A stretch of 6,924 bases of DNA from Acidobacteriota bacterium (GCA_003165615.1 PLWR01000339.1:1-6924), one strand, 5' to 3'; shown: positions 1 through 6,662, numbered from the stretch's first letter. A program made the numbers and translations. The notes: generated by a model not told the origin, from the sequence alone.

Positions 1-1
1 C

Positions 2-1831
2 TGTATTATGCAGCGCTCAGTAGGCATGGCCAACGAGCCCGCCGCTGCGCCGCAATTCCAATCTTCTTTCCTGCGGATTGAATTGGCGCAGGACCAGCCT
101 GCGTTTACGGTCCTGACGGTTGATTCGTTAGGGAAGAAGAAGCTCGCCAAGAATCCCTTGCGTGCGCCCGCCAAACCTGGGAGGACCTACGACGTGCGGC
201 ATGTCGGAAAGAGGTTCGAATACCGTCCCGCGGGTCAACCTTCCGCCGTGCCGGTCTGGTCGTTCGAATTCTCCGACCGGCAGATCCAACTGCGCTCTTC
301 TTATTCTGCGGACAATCCCCCGCCTCCCCTGGTGTTGAACATTAACCCGCACGTGAGCCGGGGAACATTGCTGGGCCTCTTCAACGATGATGGAACCATC
401 CGCTTGCCGGCGCTCTTGCACCTGCCGAATTTGGGGACTTTCCGAATCACCCCCACGCCCGCCAAGGGATTGGCGCTGGGGTACGACGCGTACCGCAACA
501 AAAACAAGCCCATGCGCATTAACGATTTCGTGACGGTGACTATTCCGGGCGCCTCGGCGGCCATCCCGCACGTGGCGTATACGCTCGATGTGGTGGATAT
601 TTATCCCGGCCCTCCGCAACTTGCCCAGGACCCTCGATTCGACGGCTTTCGGCGCGATTGGCTGGATATTTTTCAACTTAGTCCCCGCTTCCGCGCTCTG
701 GCCAATCACGTCGCCAGCGATGTCTGCGTCTTCACCGTGTTTCACTACTCGGCGGCGGCGCTGCGCACTCCACCGCTCGCCCCCGGTCTGACCGCGCTCG
801 ACCTGATTCGGGCCACCCTGGACCAATACCTCGGCGGCATGAAGGCCTACGGCCTGTCGGGATATTATCCCACCGCGGGATATGACAATGACCCGTCGCT
901 GCCCTACGATTTTGTGGACTCTTACCCCTCGCTGTTGATTGCCTCCTCCGACTACGTGCGCGGCAGCAGGGATGAAGTGTGGTTGAAGAAGAACTATCCG
1001 GGAATTAAGGCGTGGGCCACCAAAATGCTGGCCATGGATCGCGAGAGAATCGGCCTGCTGGAATATCCCGTGAGCGGCAATTACGGCATTTGGGATAAGA
1101 AGTTCACGATCCACGCGGGCAATTGGTGGGACGGCATCGGTTTTGGCCACCTGGACGCATACTCGAATGCCGTCGCCTATCATGCTTTGCTGGGGATGGC
1201 CGATTTGGCCCGGCGCGTGAACCAGCCTGAGGATGCAAAATTTTATGCCGCGCGCGCGGAGAAGCTGCGCTCGGTTTACTACGATACTTTTTACGATCCT
1301 GCCACCGGAGTACTCGCCGGCTGGAAGAGCTCGGACGGCCAACTTCATGACTACTACTTTACCTTCGTGAATGGCACGGCCATCACCTACGGCCTCATTC
1401 CCCGTGACAAGGCGAATAAGATCATGGACCGCCTGCTCGCCAAAATGAAGGAGGTGGGCTATACGCATTTTGAATATGGCTTGCCGGGCAATTTGATTCC
1501 CATCCGGCGCGGCGATTATCTGGAGCCCAGAGCGGACTGGGGGGGCGGCACCAAAGAGGATGGCTCCGACGGATTCCAAAAGTACGAAAACGGCGGGGCC
1601 ACCGCCTGCTTTGCCTACTTCACTCTTCAGGCCTTGTACCAATTGGGCCGCCACAAAGAGGCTGACGCGATTCTGTTCCCCATGCTGCGGTCGTTTGAAG
1701 AAGGCGGTTTTCAGGGTACGGCGCCGAATGGCAAATCCTACGACTGGAAGTCCTGGGACGGCAAACCCTACGGCTACGAGGGCCTTCTCGTGGACGGGTA
1801 CCTGACCCTACTGGCAGTTCTTTCGCGGTGA
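2..1831 (+). CDS. Six-hairpin glycosidase-like protein, 5' end cut by window edge
   Basis: The first ATG in the window is at 8 and gives 607 residues, but the frame stays open to the window edge (codons TGT and ATT precede it) and no convincing Shine-Dalgarno site lies upstream, so the true start is probably outside. Residues are numbered from that ATG. Residues about 20-200 look like a beta-rich N-terminal domain. Residues about 215-605 are helical with aromatic- and acid-rich loops, as in (alpha/alpha)6-barrel glycosidases: VDSYPS (303-308), GNWWDG (371-376), EPRADWGGG (506-514), YENGG (526-530), and the C-terminal YGYEGLLVDGY (588-598). The helix QALYQLGRHKEADAI (541-555) is typical of this superfamily. 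D304, D375, E507, D510 and E527 are candidate active-site acids by position only. GH78, GH63 and GH94-like relatives are all possible and I cannot choose. No signal peptide is visible, but VGMA followed by NEP (residues 5-11) could be the end of one. It converges with the next gene. Confidence 0.72.
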   Translation, partial: CIMQRSVGMANEPAAAPQFQSSFLRIELAQDQPAFTVLTVDSLGKKKLAKNPLRAPAKPGRTYDVRHVGKRFEYRPAGQPSAVPVWSFEFSDRQIQLRSSYSADNPPPPLVLNINPHVSRGTLLGLFNDDGTIRLPALLHLPNLGTFRITPTPAKGLALGYDAYRNKNKPMRINDFVTVTIPGASAAIPHVAYTLDVVDIYPGPPQLAQDPRFDGFRRDWLDIFQLSPRFRALANHVASDVCVFTVFHYSAAALRTPPLAPGLTALDLIRATLDQYLGGMKAYGLSGYYPTAGYDNDPSLPYDFVDSYPSLLIASSDYVRGSRDEVWLKKNYPGIKAWATKMLAMDRERIGLLEYPVSGNYGIWDKKFTIHAGNWWDGIGFGHLDAYSNAVAYHALLGMADLARRVNQPEDAKFYAARAEKLRSVYYDTFYDPATGVLAGWKSSDGQLHDYYFTFVNGTAITYGLIPRDKANKIMDRLLAKMKEVGYTHFEYGLPGNLIPIRRGDYLEPRADWGGGTKEDGSDGFQKYENGGATACFAYFTLQALYQLGRHKEADAILFPMLRSFEEGGFQGTAPNGKSYDWKSWDGKPYGYEGLLVDGYLTLLAVLSR

Positions 1832-1846
1832 AGAGGTATGCGCGAT

Positions 1847-1858
1847 GTCGCGCCGACC
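1847..1858 (+). repeat. Truncated REP-like half-unit
   Basis: GTCGCGCCGACC matches the first 12 bases of the REP-like unit read on the minus strand from 1915 (GTAGCGCCGACC) at 11 of 12 positions. It lacks the loop and the second stem arm. It begins 15 bp before the intact plus-oriented unit at 1862. It is most simply a decayed or truncated copy, but chance similarity in GC-rich DNA is possible. Confidence 0.4.
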
Positions 1859-1861
1859 GAC

Positions 1862-1915
1862 GTAGCGCTGACCTTGAGGTCAGCACTCATATGCCGACCT
1901 CAAGGTCGGCGCTAC
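1862..1915. repeat. Inverted pair of GTAG-headed REP-like hairpins (BIME-like)
   Basis: The left unit (1862-1884) reads GTAGC, then stem GCTGACC, loop TTGA, stem GGTCAGC. The right unit (1893-1915) is the same element inverted: on the minus strand it reads GTAGC, GCCGACC, TTGA, GGTCGGC. The spacer ACTCATAT (1885-1892) separates them. Each unit is a perfect 7-bp hairpin with a 4-nt loop. The units differ only at one base pair, T1869-A1882 versus C1895-G1908, so the two changes compensate each other. A GTAG tetranucleotide at the stem base is known from REP elements mobilised by RAYT (REP-associated tyrosine) transposases. The position between convergent gene ends is typical for REP pairs. There is no T-tract, so I do not call it an intrinsic terminator, although it could block readthrough or protect 3' ends. 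Confidence 0.7.
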
Positions 1916-1923
1916 AGATCATG

Positions 1924-1944
1924 GCGGCGTAAACCCGCCGCTAC
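1924..1944 (-). repeat. Third GTAG-headed hairpin with a different stem
   Basis: Read on the minus strand from 1944, the sequence is GTA followed by stem GCGGCG, loop GGTTTA and stem CGCCGC: a perfect 6-bp hairpin with a 6-nt loop. It shares the GTAGC head and the orientation of the right-hand REP-like unit 9 bp away but has an unrelated loop. It may be a second REP subfamily. It could equally be a simple GC-rich palindrome. Confidence 0.45.
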
Positions 1945-1979
1945 TGCCTTCCGCCTTCCGCCTACTGCCTTCCGCTTTC
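1945..1979. repeat. 7-bp tandem array (YGCCTTC), five units
   Basis: Five consecutive heptamers read TGCCTTC, CGCCTTC, CGCCTAC, TGCCTTC, CGCTTTC. The last two and a half units lie inside the minus-strand gene that ends at 1962 and encode its final residues and its TAG stop. A related TGCCTTT array in the same orientation lies on the other side of that gene at 4081-4108. Confidence 0.7.
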
Positions 1980-4004
1980 CTGCTCCGCGTAATGCAGGAC
2001 CGCCTCAAGGTTGATAGCGCTTTCCCACGGACGGCAGCGCGTAAGGTGGGGCACGCCGTTGATGTAGTACTCCACCCAGGCGCCGGTGGGGTCAACCATC
2101 TGGAGGGCCTTCTTGTAGACGGGGCCGGCTAGCGGGTCGTGCAGTTCCGTCAGCGCATAGAGCAGCATGCCGATATCGTAGCCCACAATCTTTCCCGGCA
2201 CCGAGGGTGCATCCGCCCCTTGGAACGCTCCCGTTTCAATAAAGTCCTTCGCCAGCTTTCTAACGATGGGCGCCAGTTCCTCGTTGCTGAACATCTGGCT
2301 GTGAAGGTAGAAGGGAATCATGCTTACCGAAGCCAGCGAATAGATTTTTACCGGCGCGGCGGGGTAAGGTCCCATGGCCATGCAGACGGGGCAGAGATAG
2401 CGGCCGCTGGGGCTGCGCTCATTCCAGGTCAGGTGCTTGAACCGCTTTTCCGCGATGCAGCGCTCGCACACTCCGTGCCGGAATTGCGGCATGGGCGCCG
2501 CTGCGGCTCGTTCCGGATTGTTGGTAATCAGGCGGCCATCGCGCCAGAAATTCTGCCGATAGTTGCGCTGCACTTCATCAAGCACGCCGCGCGCTTCCGC
2601 CACGCGCGCTGCCGGCCACTTGTCGTGCTGCTCCGCCCAATTCACCAGCTTCCTTCCACTTTCCAGGAAGAGGAGCGTGGCCTCGGCGGAGCCGTCGTTC
2701 AACGCGCTTCGGGGCAGTAAACCTCCCGCCACATAGGTTTCATCACCGTCGAAAGGCAGCATATCGAGAATCAGGTTTTTCTTCTGAACTTCCCAAGCCC
2801 ACTCCAGCATGGGGAAGATTTTTTCCACGTAGCGATCGCCACGAGTGCTCGCCAGGATTTCGAACGCGCCCATGATGAGGTAGCCGGGAATTTCCACGCC
2901 ATCATTTTCGTGGACGTGGAAGAACATGTGGGGCTCCATGCCCTCGCCATTGTGAAGAACGTGATAGCGCTGCCAGATGCTCCAGTAAAAGTCATAGATA
3001 GCGCGGGCTTGTTGCGGCTCGCCCAGGTAAAGCATGGTACGGCCCACCCCATTCTGGTCACGGATTCCGAACCAGTGATAGCCGTGGCCCGCCAGAACTC
3101 CGCCGCCGGTGGATTGCTGCGCCGCGACCAGCACCGCCACGTCGTCCACGGTTTGCAGCAACAGATTGCGGTCGGGGACGCTCGACTTGATGCGCGGCCC
3201 AAAATCCGTGCGCGCCTGCGTAAACTTCTTCCAGTGGCCGCGGGTGCGTTCCAGCAGCGGATTGACGCCGGTGGTCAGCATCGCTTCCGTGTCGTGGACA
3301 ATATCCGGATACTCCTCGCCACTTACCACCGCGATGGAAGATTCACCCGGCTCAACCGTGAGCACCACGTCGGTGGGTGACTGCTGCTTCATCTGCACCT
3401 TGCCCGTCCACACCATTTGGTACCACTCGGGCACGTGGGTGAGGTAGTTCATGAAAATCGGCGTGCCGGAGGGAAGCTCGATCAGCATTCCGCCCGACGC
3501 GCCCTGCGAGGCGTAGCGGGCGCCGTTTTGTACCACCTCGGCGCGATCGTTGAAATGGAGGTGGAAATGCAGCGGGGCGTCGGATTGAATGCGGCGCAAG
3601 AAAACGGGCGAGCGCGCGTCAACGAAGTCCAGCATCGCGCCCACCTTCCTCGCATCCTGATAGATTTCGTGATGCCAGATGGCAGCGCCGGATTCACGAG
3701 TAGAGTGGGCCTCGAGTGGCGCGGAAGCCTCCAGGCGGATGGCCAGCGCGGTGGGCGAAACGTACGGCGGTCCGAAAATCTGAATAACGTCCGGGCCCTG
3801 CTCGTAGGCAATCAACTCCCCGTTGCCAAGACAGTGGATGCTGCCATCGTCGGGGCCGGCGCTTTTCCAAATGCGCTCGCGCGGCGCCGCAGGGAAATCA
3901 TCGGGCGGCCCGGATTGCGAACTTGACGGCCACCACAGAAGGATCGTTAGGCCCAGAAGCAGGAAGCGGAATTTTCGCGGGGAAGGGAAGGATATAAGTT
4001 TCAA
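1962..4004 (-). CDS. Exported six-hairpin glycosidase-like protein with embedded zinc-ribbon motif
   Basis: This 680-residue protein starts at a TTG codon (4002-4004) with GAGG five bases upstream; no ATG near the N-terminus offers an alternative. Residues 1-31 form a Sec signal peptide: basic start, hydrophobic core about 14-25 (FLLLGLTILLWW), likely cleavage after SQS at 31. Residues about 50-250 contain LGNGELIAYEQG (59-70) and IFGPPYVSP (76-84), resembling the N-terminal beta-sandwich of GH15/GH65-type enzymes. The helical part (about 255-675) has HGYHWFGIRD (307-316), PFDGDETYVAGG (417-428), SALNDGSAEA (433-442) and CRPWESAINLEA (657-668). D316, D421 and E422 are candidate active-site acids by position. 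Unusual is a CX2C-X21-CX2C motif, C513/C516 and C538/C541, inside the barrel region and bounded by proline- and alanine-rich stretches. The exact family and substrate are not recognised. The last residues come from a heptamer repeat. It lies 154 bp downstream of the GH116-like gene on the same strand. Confidence 0.8.
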   Translation of the reverse strand: MKLISFPSPRKFRFLLLGLTILLWWPSSSQSGPPDDFPAAPRERIWKSAGPDDGSIHCLGNGELIAYEQGPDVIQIFGPPYVSPTALAIRLEASAPLEAHSTRESGAAIWHHEIYQDARKVGAMLDFVDARSPVFLRRIQSDAPLHFHLHFNDRAEVVQNGARYASQGASGGMLIELPSGTPIFMNYLTHVPEWYQMVWTGKVQMKQQSPTDVVLTVEPGESSIAVVSGEEYPDIVHDTEAMLTTGVNPLLERTRGHWKKFTQARTDFGPRIKSSVPDRNLLLQTVDDVAVLVAAQQSTGGGVLAGHGYHWFGIRDQNGVGRTMLYLGEPQQARAIYDFYWSIWQRYHVLHNGEGMEPHMFFHVHENDGVEIPGYLIMGAFEILASTRGDRYVEKIFPMLEWAWEVQKKNLILDMLPFDGDETYVAGGLLPRSALNDGSAEATLLFLESGRKLVNWAEQHDKWPAARVAEARGVLDEVQRNYRQNFWRDGRLITNNPERAAAAPMPQFRHGVCERCIAEKRFKHLTWNERSPSGRYLCPVCMAMGPYPAAPVKIYSLASVSMIPFYLHSQMFSNEELAPIVRKLAKDFIETGAFQGADAPSVPGKIVGYDIGMLLYALTELHDPLAGPVYKKALQMVDPTGAWVEYYINGVPHLTRCRPWESAINLEAVLHYAEQESGRQ
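2382..2468 (-). other. Zinc-ribbon-like insert (two CX2C knuckles) in the 680-residue protein
   Basis: The codons specify CERC (residues 513-516) and CPVC (538-541) with 21 residues between, including basic and aromatic residues (KRFKH 520-524, TWNER 526-530). Paired CX2C knuckles of this spacing are the usual signature of a structural zinc site. In a protein with a Sec signal peptide the cysteines could instead form two disulfides. The function is inferred; the pattern is seen directly. Confidence 0.6.
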
Positions 4005-4009
4005 GAGAG

Positions 4010-4013
4010 CCTC
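4010..4013 (-). promoter_or_regulatory. Shine-Dalgarno site supporting a TTG start
   Basis: GAGG on the minus strand lies 5 bases before the TTG at 4002-4004. The signal peptide begins directly at that codon and no ATG lies in frame upstream in the nearby sequence, so this site decides the start. Confidence 0.55.
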
Positions 4014-4038
4014 AGTACGCGTTGGTTGGAATTTACAA

Positions 4039-4062
4039 CCCTCGCCCCCTTGGGGGAGAGGG
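4039..4062. repeat. GC-rich dispersed-type palindrome
   Basis: CCCTC, G, CCCCC, TT, GGGGG, A, GAGGG forms a hairpin with two stem segments interrupted by one G/A mismatch. With a realistic 4-nt loop the upper stem is 4 bp. Palindromes of this CCCTCxCCCC-type are, from memory, common intergenic repeats in several bacterial phyla. It lies about 35 bp before the start of the minus-strand gene that begins at 4004 and would be in its leader if the transcript starts upstream. Confidence 0.55.
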
Positions 4063-4074
4063 CGCGGGGCTTTT

Positions 4075-4109
4075 CACCTTTGCCTTTTGCACTTTGCCTT
4101 TTGCCTTGT
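4075..4109. repeat. 7-bp tandem array (TGCCTTT), four to five units
   Basis: Heptamers TGCCTTT, TGCACTT, TGCCTTT, TGCCTTG run from 4081 to 4108, with a partial unit before them. The period and the core TGCCTT match the array at 1945-1979 in the same orientation, so the two arrays flank the 680-residue protein gene as imperfect direct repeats. Confidence 0.65.
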
Positions 4110-4121
4110 TCTTCCGCCTGC

Positions 4122-4137
4122 CCTCCGTGCCGCCGTG
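4122..4137. repeat. Tandem octamer pair (CCTCCGTG / CCGCCGTG)
   Basis: Two adjacent 8-bp units differ at one base. On the minus strand the context reads TTTCACCACGGCGG then CACGGAGG, a motif that I recall as a dispersed intergenic repeat in environmental genomes. The function is unknown. Confidence 0.4.
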
Positions 4138-4158
4138 GTGAAATTTTTCGCCGCGCCT

Positions 4159-6654
4159 TTACACCACCGACGGCCCTTTGCCGGCCTTCAGAATGCGGTC
4201 CACCAAACTTCCAGCGGCGCAGGCCTGGCTGAGATCCTGTCCGGCGAGGGCGGCAGGCAACGACCACAGAATCATGTTCTGATAATAATCCGAACCGTAA
4301 ATGCGCGTGCCGGTGTCGCCGCTCACCACGTTGGGTTGGTTCCATAGATCGCCGTGCTTGACGGCAATTCCTTCCATGCAACTCTTCAGAAGACGCAGGC
4401 CCAATTCGCGCTGGCCATTGTAAATGTACGTGGCGGACAAGATACAGATCTCCGGCACGAAATAGCCATAGGTTCCGTAGGCGACGCTCTCCACGGGCTT
4501 GCCATCCGGGTGGGCAAAGTTCGCCGCCCCGTATTTATTCAGCGCCACGTTGGTATTTTCGATTGTCTTCAGGGCTACCGGTACGCGGTCTTTCTGAAAC
4601 ACGCCCGGCAGTCCGTGATAACGCGCCATCCATTCGCCATCCAATTGGAAAGCAAAGACCAGATCGGATTTCTTGTTGAGCTCCGGCTCGTAGTAGCACA
4701 GGTAGTAACTTCCGGTCCAAAGCTTGGATTCCATGATCTTGCTGCCGGTTTCAATCCACTGGCGGCACTGGGCGGCGAATTCCACGTCATGCATCGTCTG
4801 CGCGTGGCGTTCGGCCATGCGAAACATCGCCAAATGAATTCCGCCCACGTGCGGGGTCATGCCGAACCAGCCGTTGCCCTCGAACCACTCCAGCAGCGCC
4901 CCGGGAACGCCATGGGGCATCAGGGGATTCCGGTCGCCGGCGGGCACGCTGACCAGGCCTTCCGGGCCGGGGCGCAGGTTCACGGTGTAAATAACCGCCT
5001 TCTTGAGCGACGGGTAGAAATCCTTCAGAATTTTCTGGTCGCCGGTACATTGCCAGTAGCGATCAAAGATGCCGAGATAGTTGGCGCCATTCATGGTGCT
5101 CTGATAGCCGGGCGAGGGCGAGGCCATGTCACAAGGATCGGTGGCCACCGCGCCATCAACCACCGCGGCGGTGATGCCGCCGAAGATCCAGGGCGGACCG
5201 CCATCCGCGTACTGATAACCCTTATAGCCGCGCAGGGTGGAACGCGCCAAATCCGGAAAGAAATAAGCCAGGGGGATGGCGCCGTAAAAACTGCACGGAA
5301 TGCACTCGATCTGAGGGCACTCGCGCGGCGATTCGTTCATGCCGAAAAGGCCTTCGTCCTCGCGCACCCAATCCCGAAGCGGTGGCTTGGCGACCGCCCA
5401 ATAACTGGTCTTGGTAATAAGGTGAAAGATGTTAATCAACGAATCGCACAGATAATCCGGCAAACTCTGCTCACCGTAAAGAACTTCCTGCCAGGCGATG
5501 ACCCGCTTCAGAAGAGAAGGGTGGTTCTCCGCCAGGGTCAGGGCGGCGGCTAACGGGCCGCTCCATTTCTGCGTATACATGCGGGTGAAAACGTTGTCCT
5601 TCTCGCCCTTCCACAATGGCGAGTACCACGTGAGCACGAAGCGAATCACCCGATCTTCCCTGGGGGCAAGGTCCACATCGACGGAAATGGCGCTGTCCAA
5701 ATCATTGGGCGCGGTATGCTGCAAATGGTTTGAGATCTTGGACCAGTGCTGGCCCGACACGTAGTCGTACCCATCAACCCACAGCCCGCCGCCGAAGCGC
5801 ACCTGCTTTTCGCCAATCGCCCCGAGGGTGTAACCGGTACCCGTGGGCGCGGTGACGGTCAGGCTGGTCAGGTCGCCGTTCTGCGCCGTATCGCGCATCG
5901 GGGCGATCAGACCCTCCGCCACCGGCTCATTGACGGGGTAGCCGAAGTACCGATGATTGCGCAGGCTGGTGGGAGAGATCTGCGCTTCCGCCTGCGTGGG
6001 GCCGGGAAAGCTCAAGGCCAACGTGGCTTTGCGCGGCTCGGACGAGAGGTTGCGCACATGCACTTCGAGCACGGCGCCGGGAAGGTTGGACGTGTGCGCA
6101 TCGCCGGGGATAAACGGCGACCACGCGCGCAGGCCCACGCTCAGAGGCGCGTTCTCAAGCTCATATTCCACGTCCACAATGGGATAGTGCCCCCAGTAGT
6201 GAATCTGTTTGGCGTTCTCAATTCCGGCCAGGGGGCGTGAAGAAAGAACCCAGGTGCGGTCACCGCTGCTCAAGCCCAGGAATCCGTATTGCATGGGGCC
6301 GCGCGTGGGAACTCCGGAATTGAAGAGGGTGCAGAAACCGAAGGTGCCGTCGGTGTCGACATCGATGCAGCCCGTGGCCACGCCTCCCAGAGGCATGCCG
6401 TGCGGAACCTCGTCGTTAAGGCGATAGACGACGCCACAAACGGGCTGCGAAAATCCTTGCGCCTCGAAATGCGCCCACTGCTTGCCCGGTACATCCACGG
6501 GGAAAAGTGACGGGCTGCCGGCGCGGCGAGTGTATGTTCGCTCGTCGGGTCCAGCCGGGACGCTTCCCGCTACACTCGGAACCCCCGTCAGCGAGCCACC
6601 GAGGGTTGCCGCCGCCCCCAGGGTGCAGTTCTTGATAAAATTCCGCCTCTTCAT
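4159..6654 (-). CDS. Tat-exported GH116-family (DUF608) glycoside hydrolase-like protein
   Basis: This 831-residue protein starts at ATG (6652-6654) with AGGAG eight bases upstream. The N-terminus KRRNFIK (2-8), a weakly hydrophobic core (about 10-26) and a likely cleavage after SVA (29) form a Tat signal. Residues about 60-350 fit the GH116 N-terminal beta-sandwich, with the family-like stretch GMPLGGVATGCIDVDTDGTFG (positions 86-106). Residues about 395-805 fit the DUF608 (alpha/alpha)6 barrel: IPCSFYGAIPLAYFFPDLA (452-470), HVGGIHLAMF (602-611), FQLDGEWMARYHGLPGV (669-685), YGTYGYFVPE (726-735). Characterised GH116 enzymes are retaining beta-glucosidases or beta-xylosidases, including human GBA2 and a Thermoanaerobacterium enzyme, using a Glu nucleophile and an Asp acid/base. 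Here the motif that carries that Asp is not recognisable; E592 or E589 sits nearest. C446, C451 and C454 lie beside the nucleophile region. The fold and family are well supported; activity and substrate are not. It is the first gene of the minus-strand pair. Confidence 0.85.
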   Translation of the reverse strand: MKRRNFIKNCTLGAAATLGGSLTGVPSVAGSVPAGPDERTYTRRAGSPSLFPVDVPGKQWAHFEAQGFSQPVCGVVYRLNDEVPHGMPLGGVATGCIDVDTDGTFGFCTLFNSGVPTRGPMQYGFLGLSSGDRTWVLSSRPLAGIENAKQIHYWGHYPIVDVEYELENAPLSVGLRAWSPFIPGDAHTSNLPGAVLEVHVRNLSSEPRKATLALSFPGPTQAEAQISPTSLRNHRYFGYPVNEPVAEGLIAPMRDTAQNGDLTSLTVTAPTGTGYTLGAIGEKQVRFGGGLWVDGYDYVSGQHWSKISNHLQHTAPNDLDSAISVDVDLAPREDRVIRFVLTWYSPLWKGEKDNVFTRMYTQKWSGPLAAALTLAENHPSLLKRVIAWQEVLYGEQSLPDYLCDSLINIFHLITKTSYWAVAKPPLRDWVREDEGLFGMNESPRECPQIECIPCSFYGAIPLAYFFPDLARSTLRGYKGYQYADGGPPWIFGGITAAVVDGAVATDPCDMASPSPGYQSTMNGANYLGIFDRYWQCTGDQKILKDFYPSLKKAVIYTVNLRPGPEGLVSVPAGDRNPLMPHGVPGALLEWFEGNGWFGMTPHVGGIHLAMFRMAERHAQTMHDVEFAAQCRQWIETGSKIMESKLWTGSYYLCYYEPELNKKSDLVFAFQLDGEWMARYHGLPGVFQKDRVPVALKTIENTNVALNKYGAANFAHPDGKPVESVAYGTYGYFVPEICILSATYIYNGQRELGLRLLKSCMEGIAVKHGDLWNQPNVVSGDTGTRIYGSDYYQNMILWSLPAALAGQDLSQACAAGSLVDRILKAGKGPSVV

Positions 6655-6662
6655 GATTGATT

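Noticed and set aside
128..1654. Open frame of 508 codons on the minus strand
   Set aside because: It lies fully antisense to the six-hairpin protein gene, has no recognisable domain, and is rich in residues expected from the reverse reading of GC-biased codons. The plus-strand protein has clear fold-like motifs.
1862..1915. Bidirectional intrinsic terminator between the convergent genes
   Set aside because: The hairpins have no following T-tract on either strand, and their GTAG heads and paired arrangement fit REP-like elements better. A terminator-like effect remains possible but is not supported by sequence.
1945..1979. CRISPR array
   Set aside because: The units are 7 bp, directly adjacent and imperfect, with no spacers.
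2139..3926. Several plus-strand open frames of 110-195 codons
   Set aside because: All are antisense to the exported 680-residue protein, overlap each other, and show no motif or supported start site.
4354..5553. Open frame of 399 codons on the plus strand
   Set aside because: It is antisense to the GH116-like gene, whose protein has recognisable family landmarks. The translation of this frame shows no domain or signal that I recognise.
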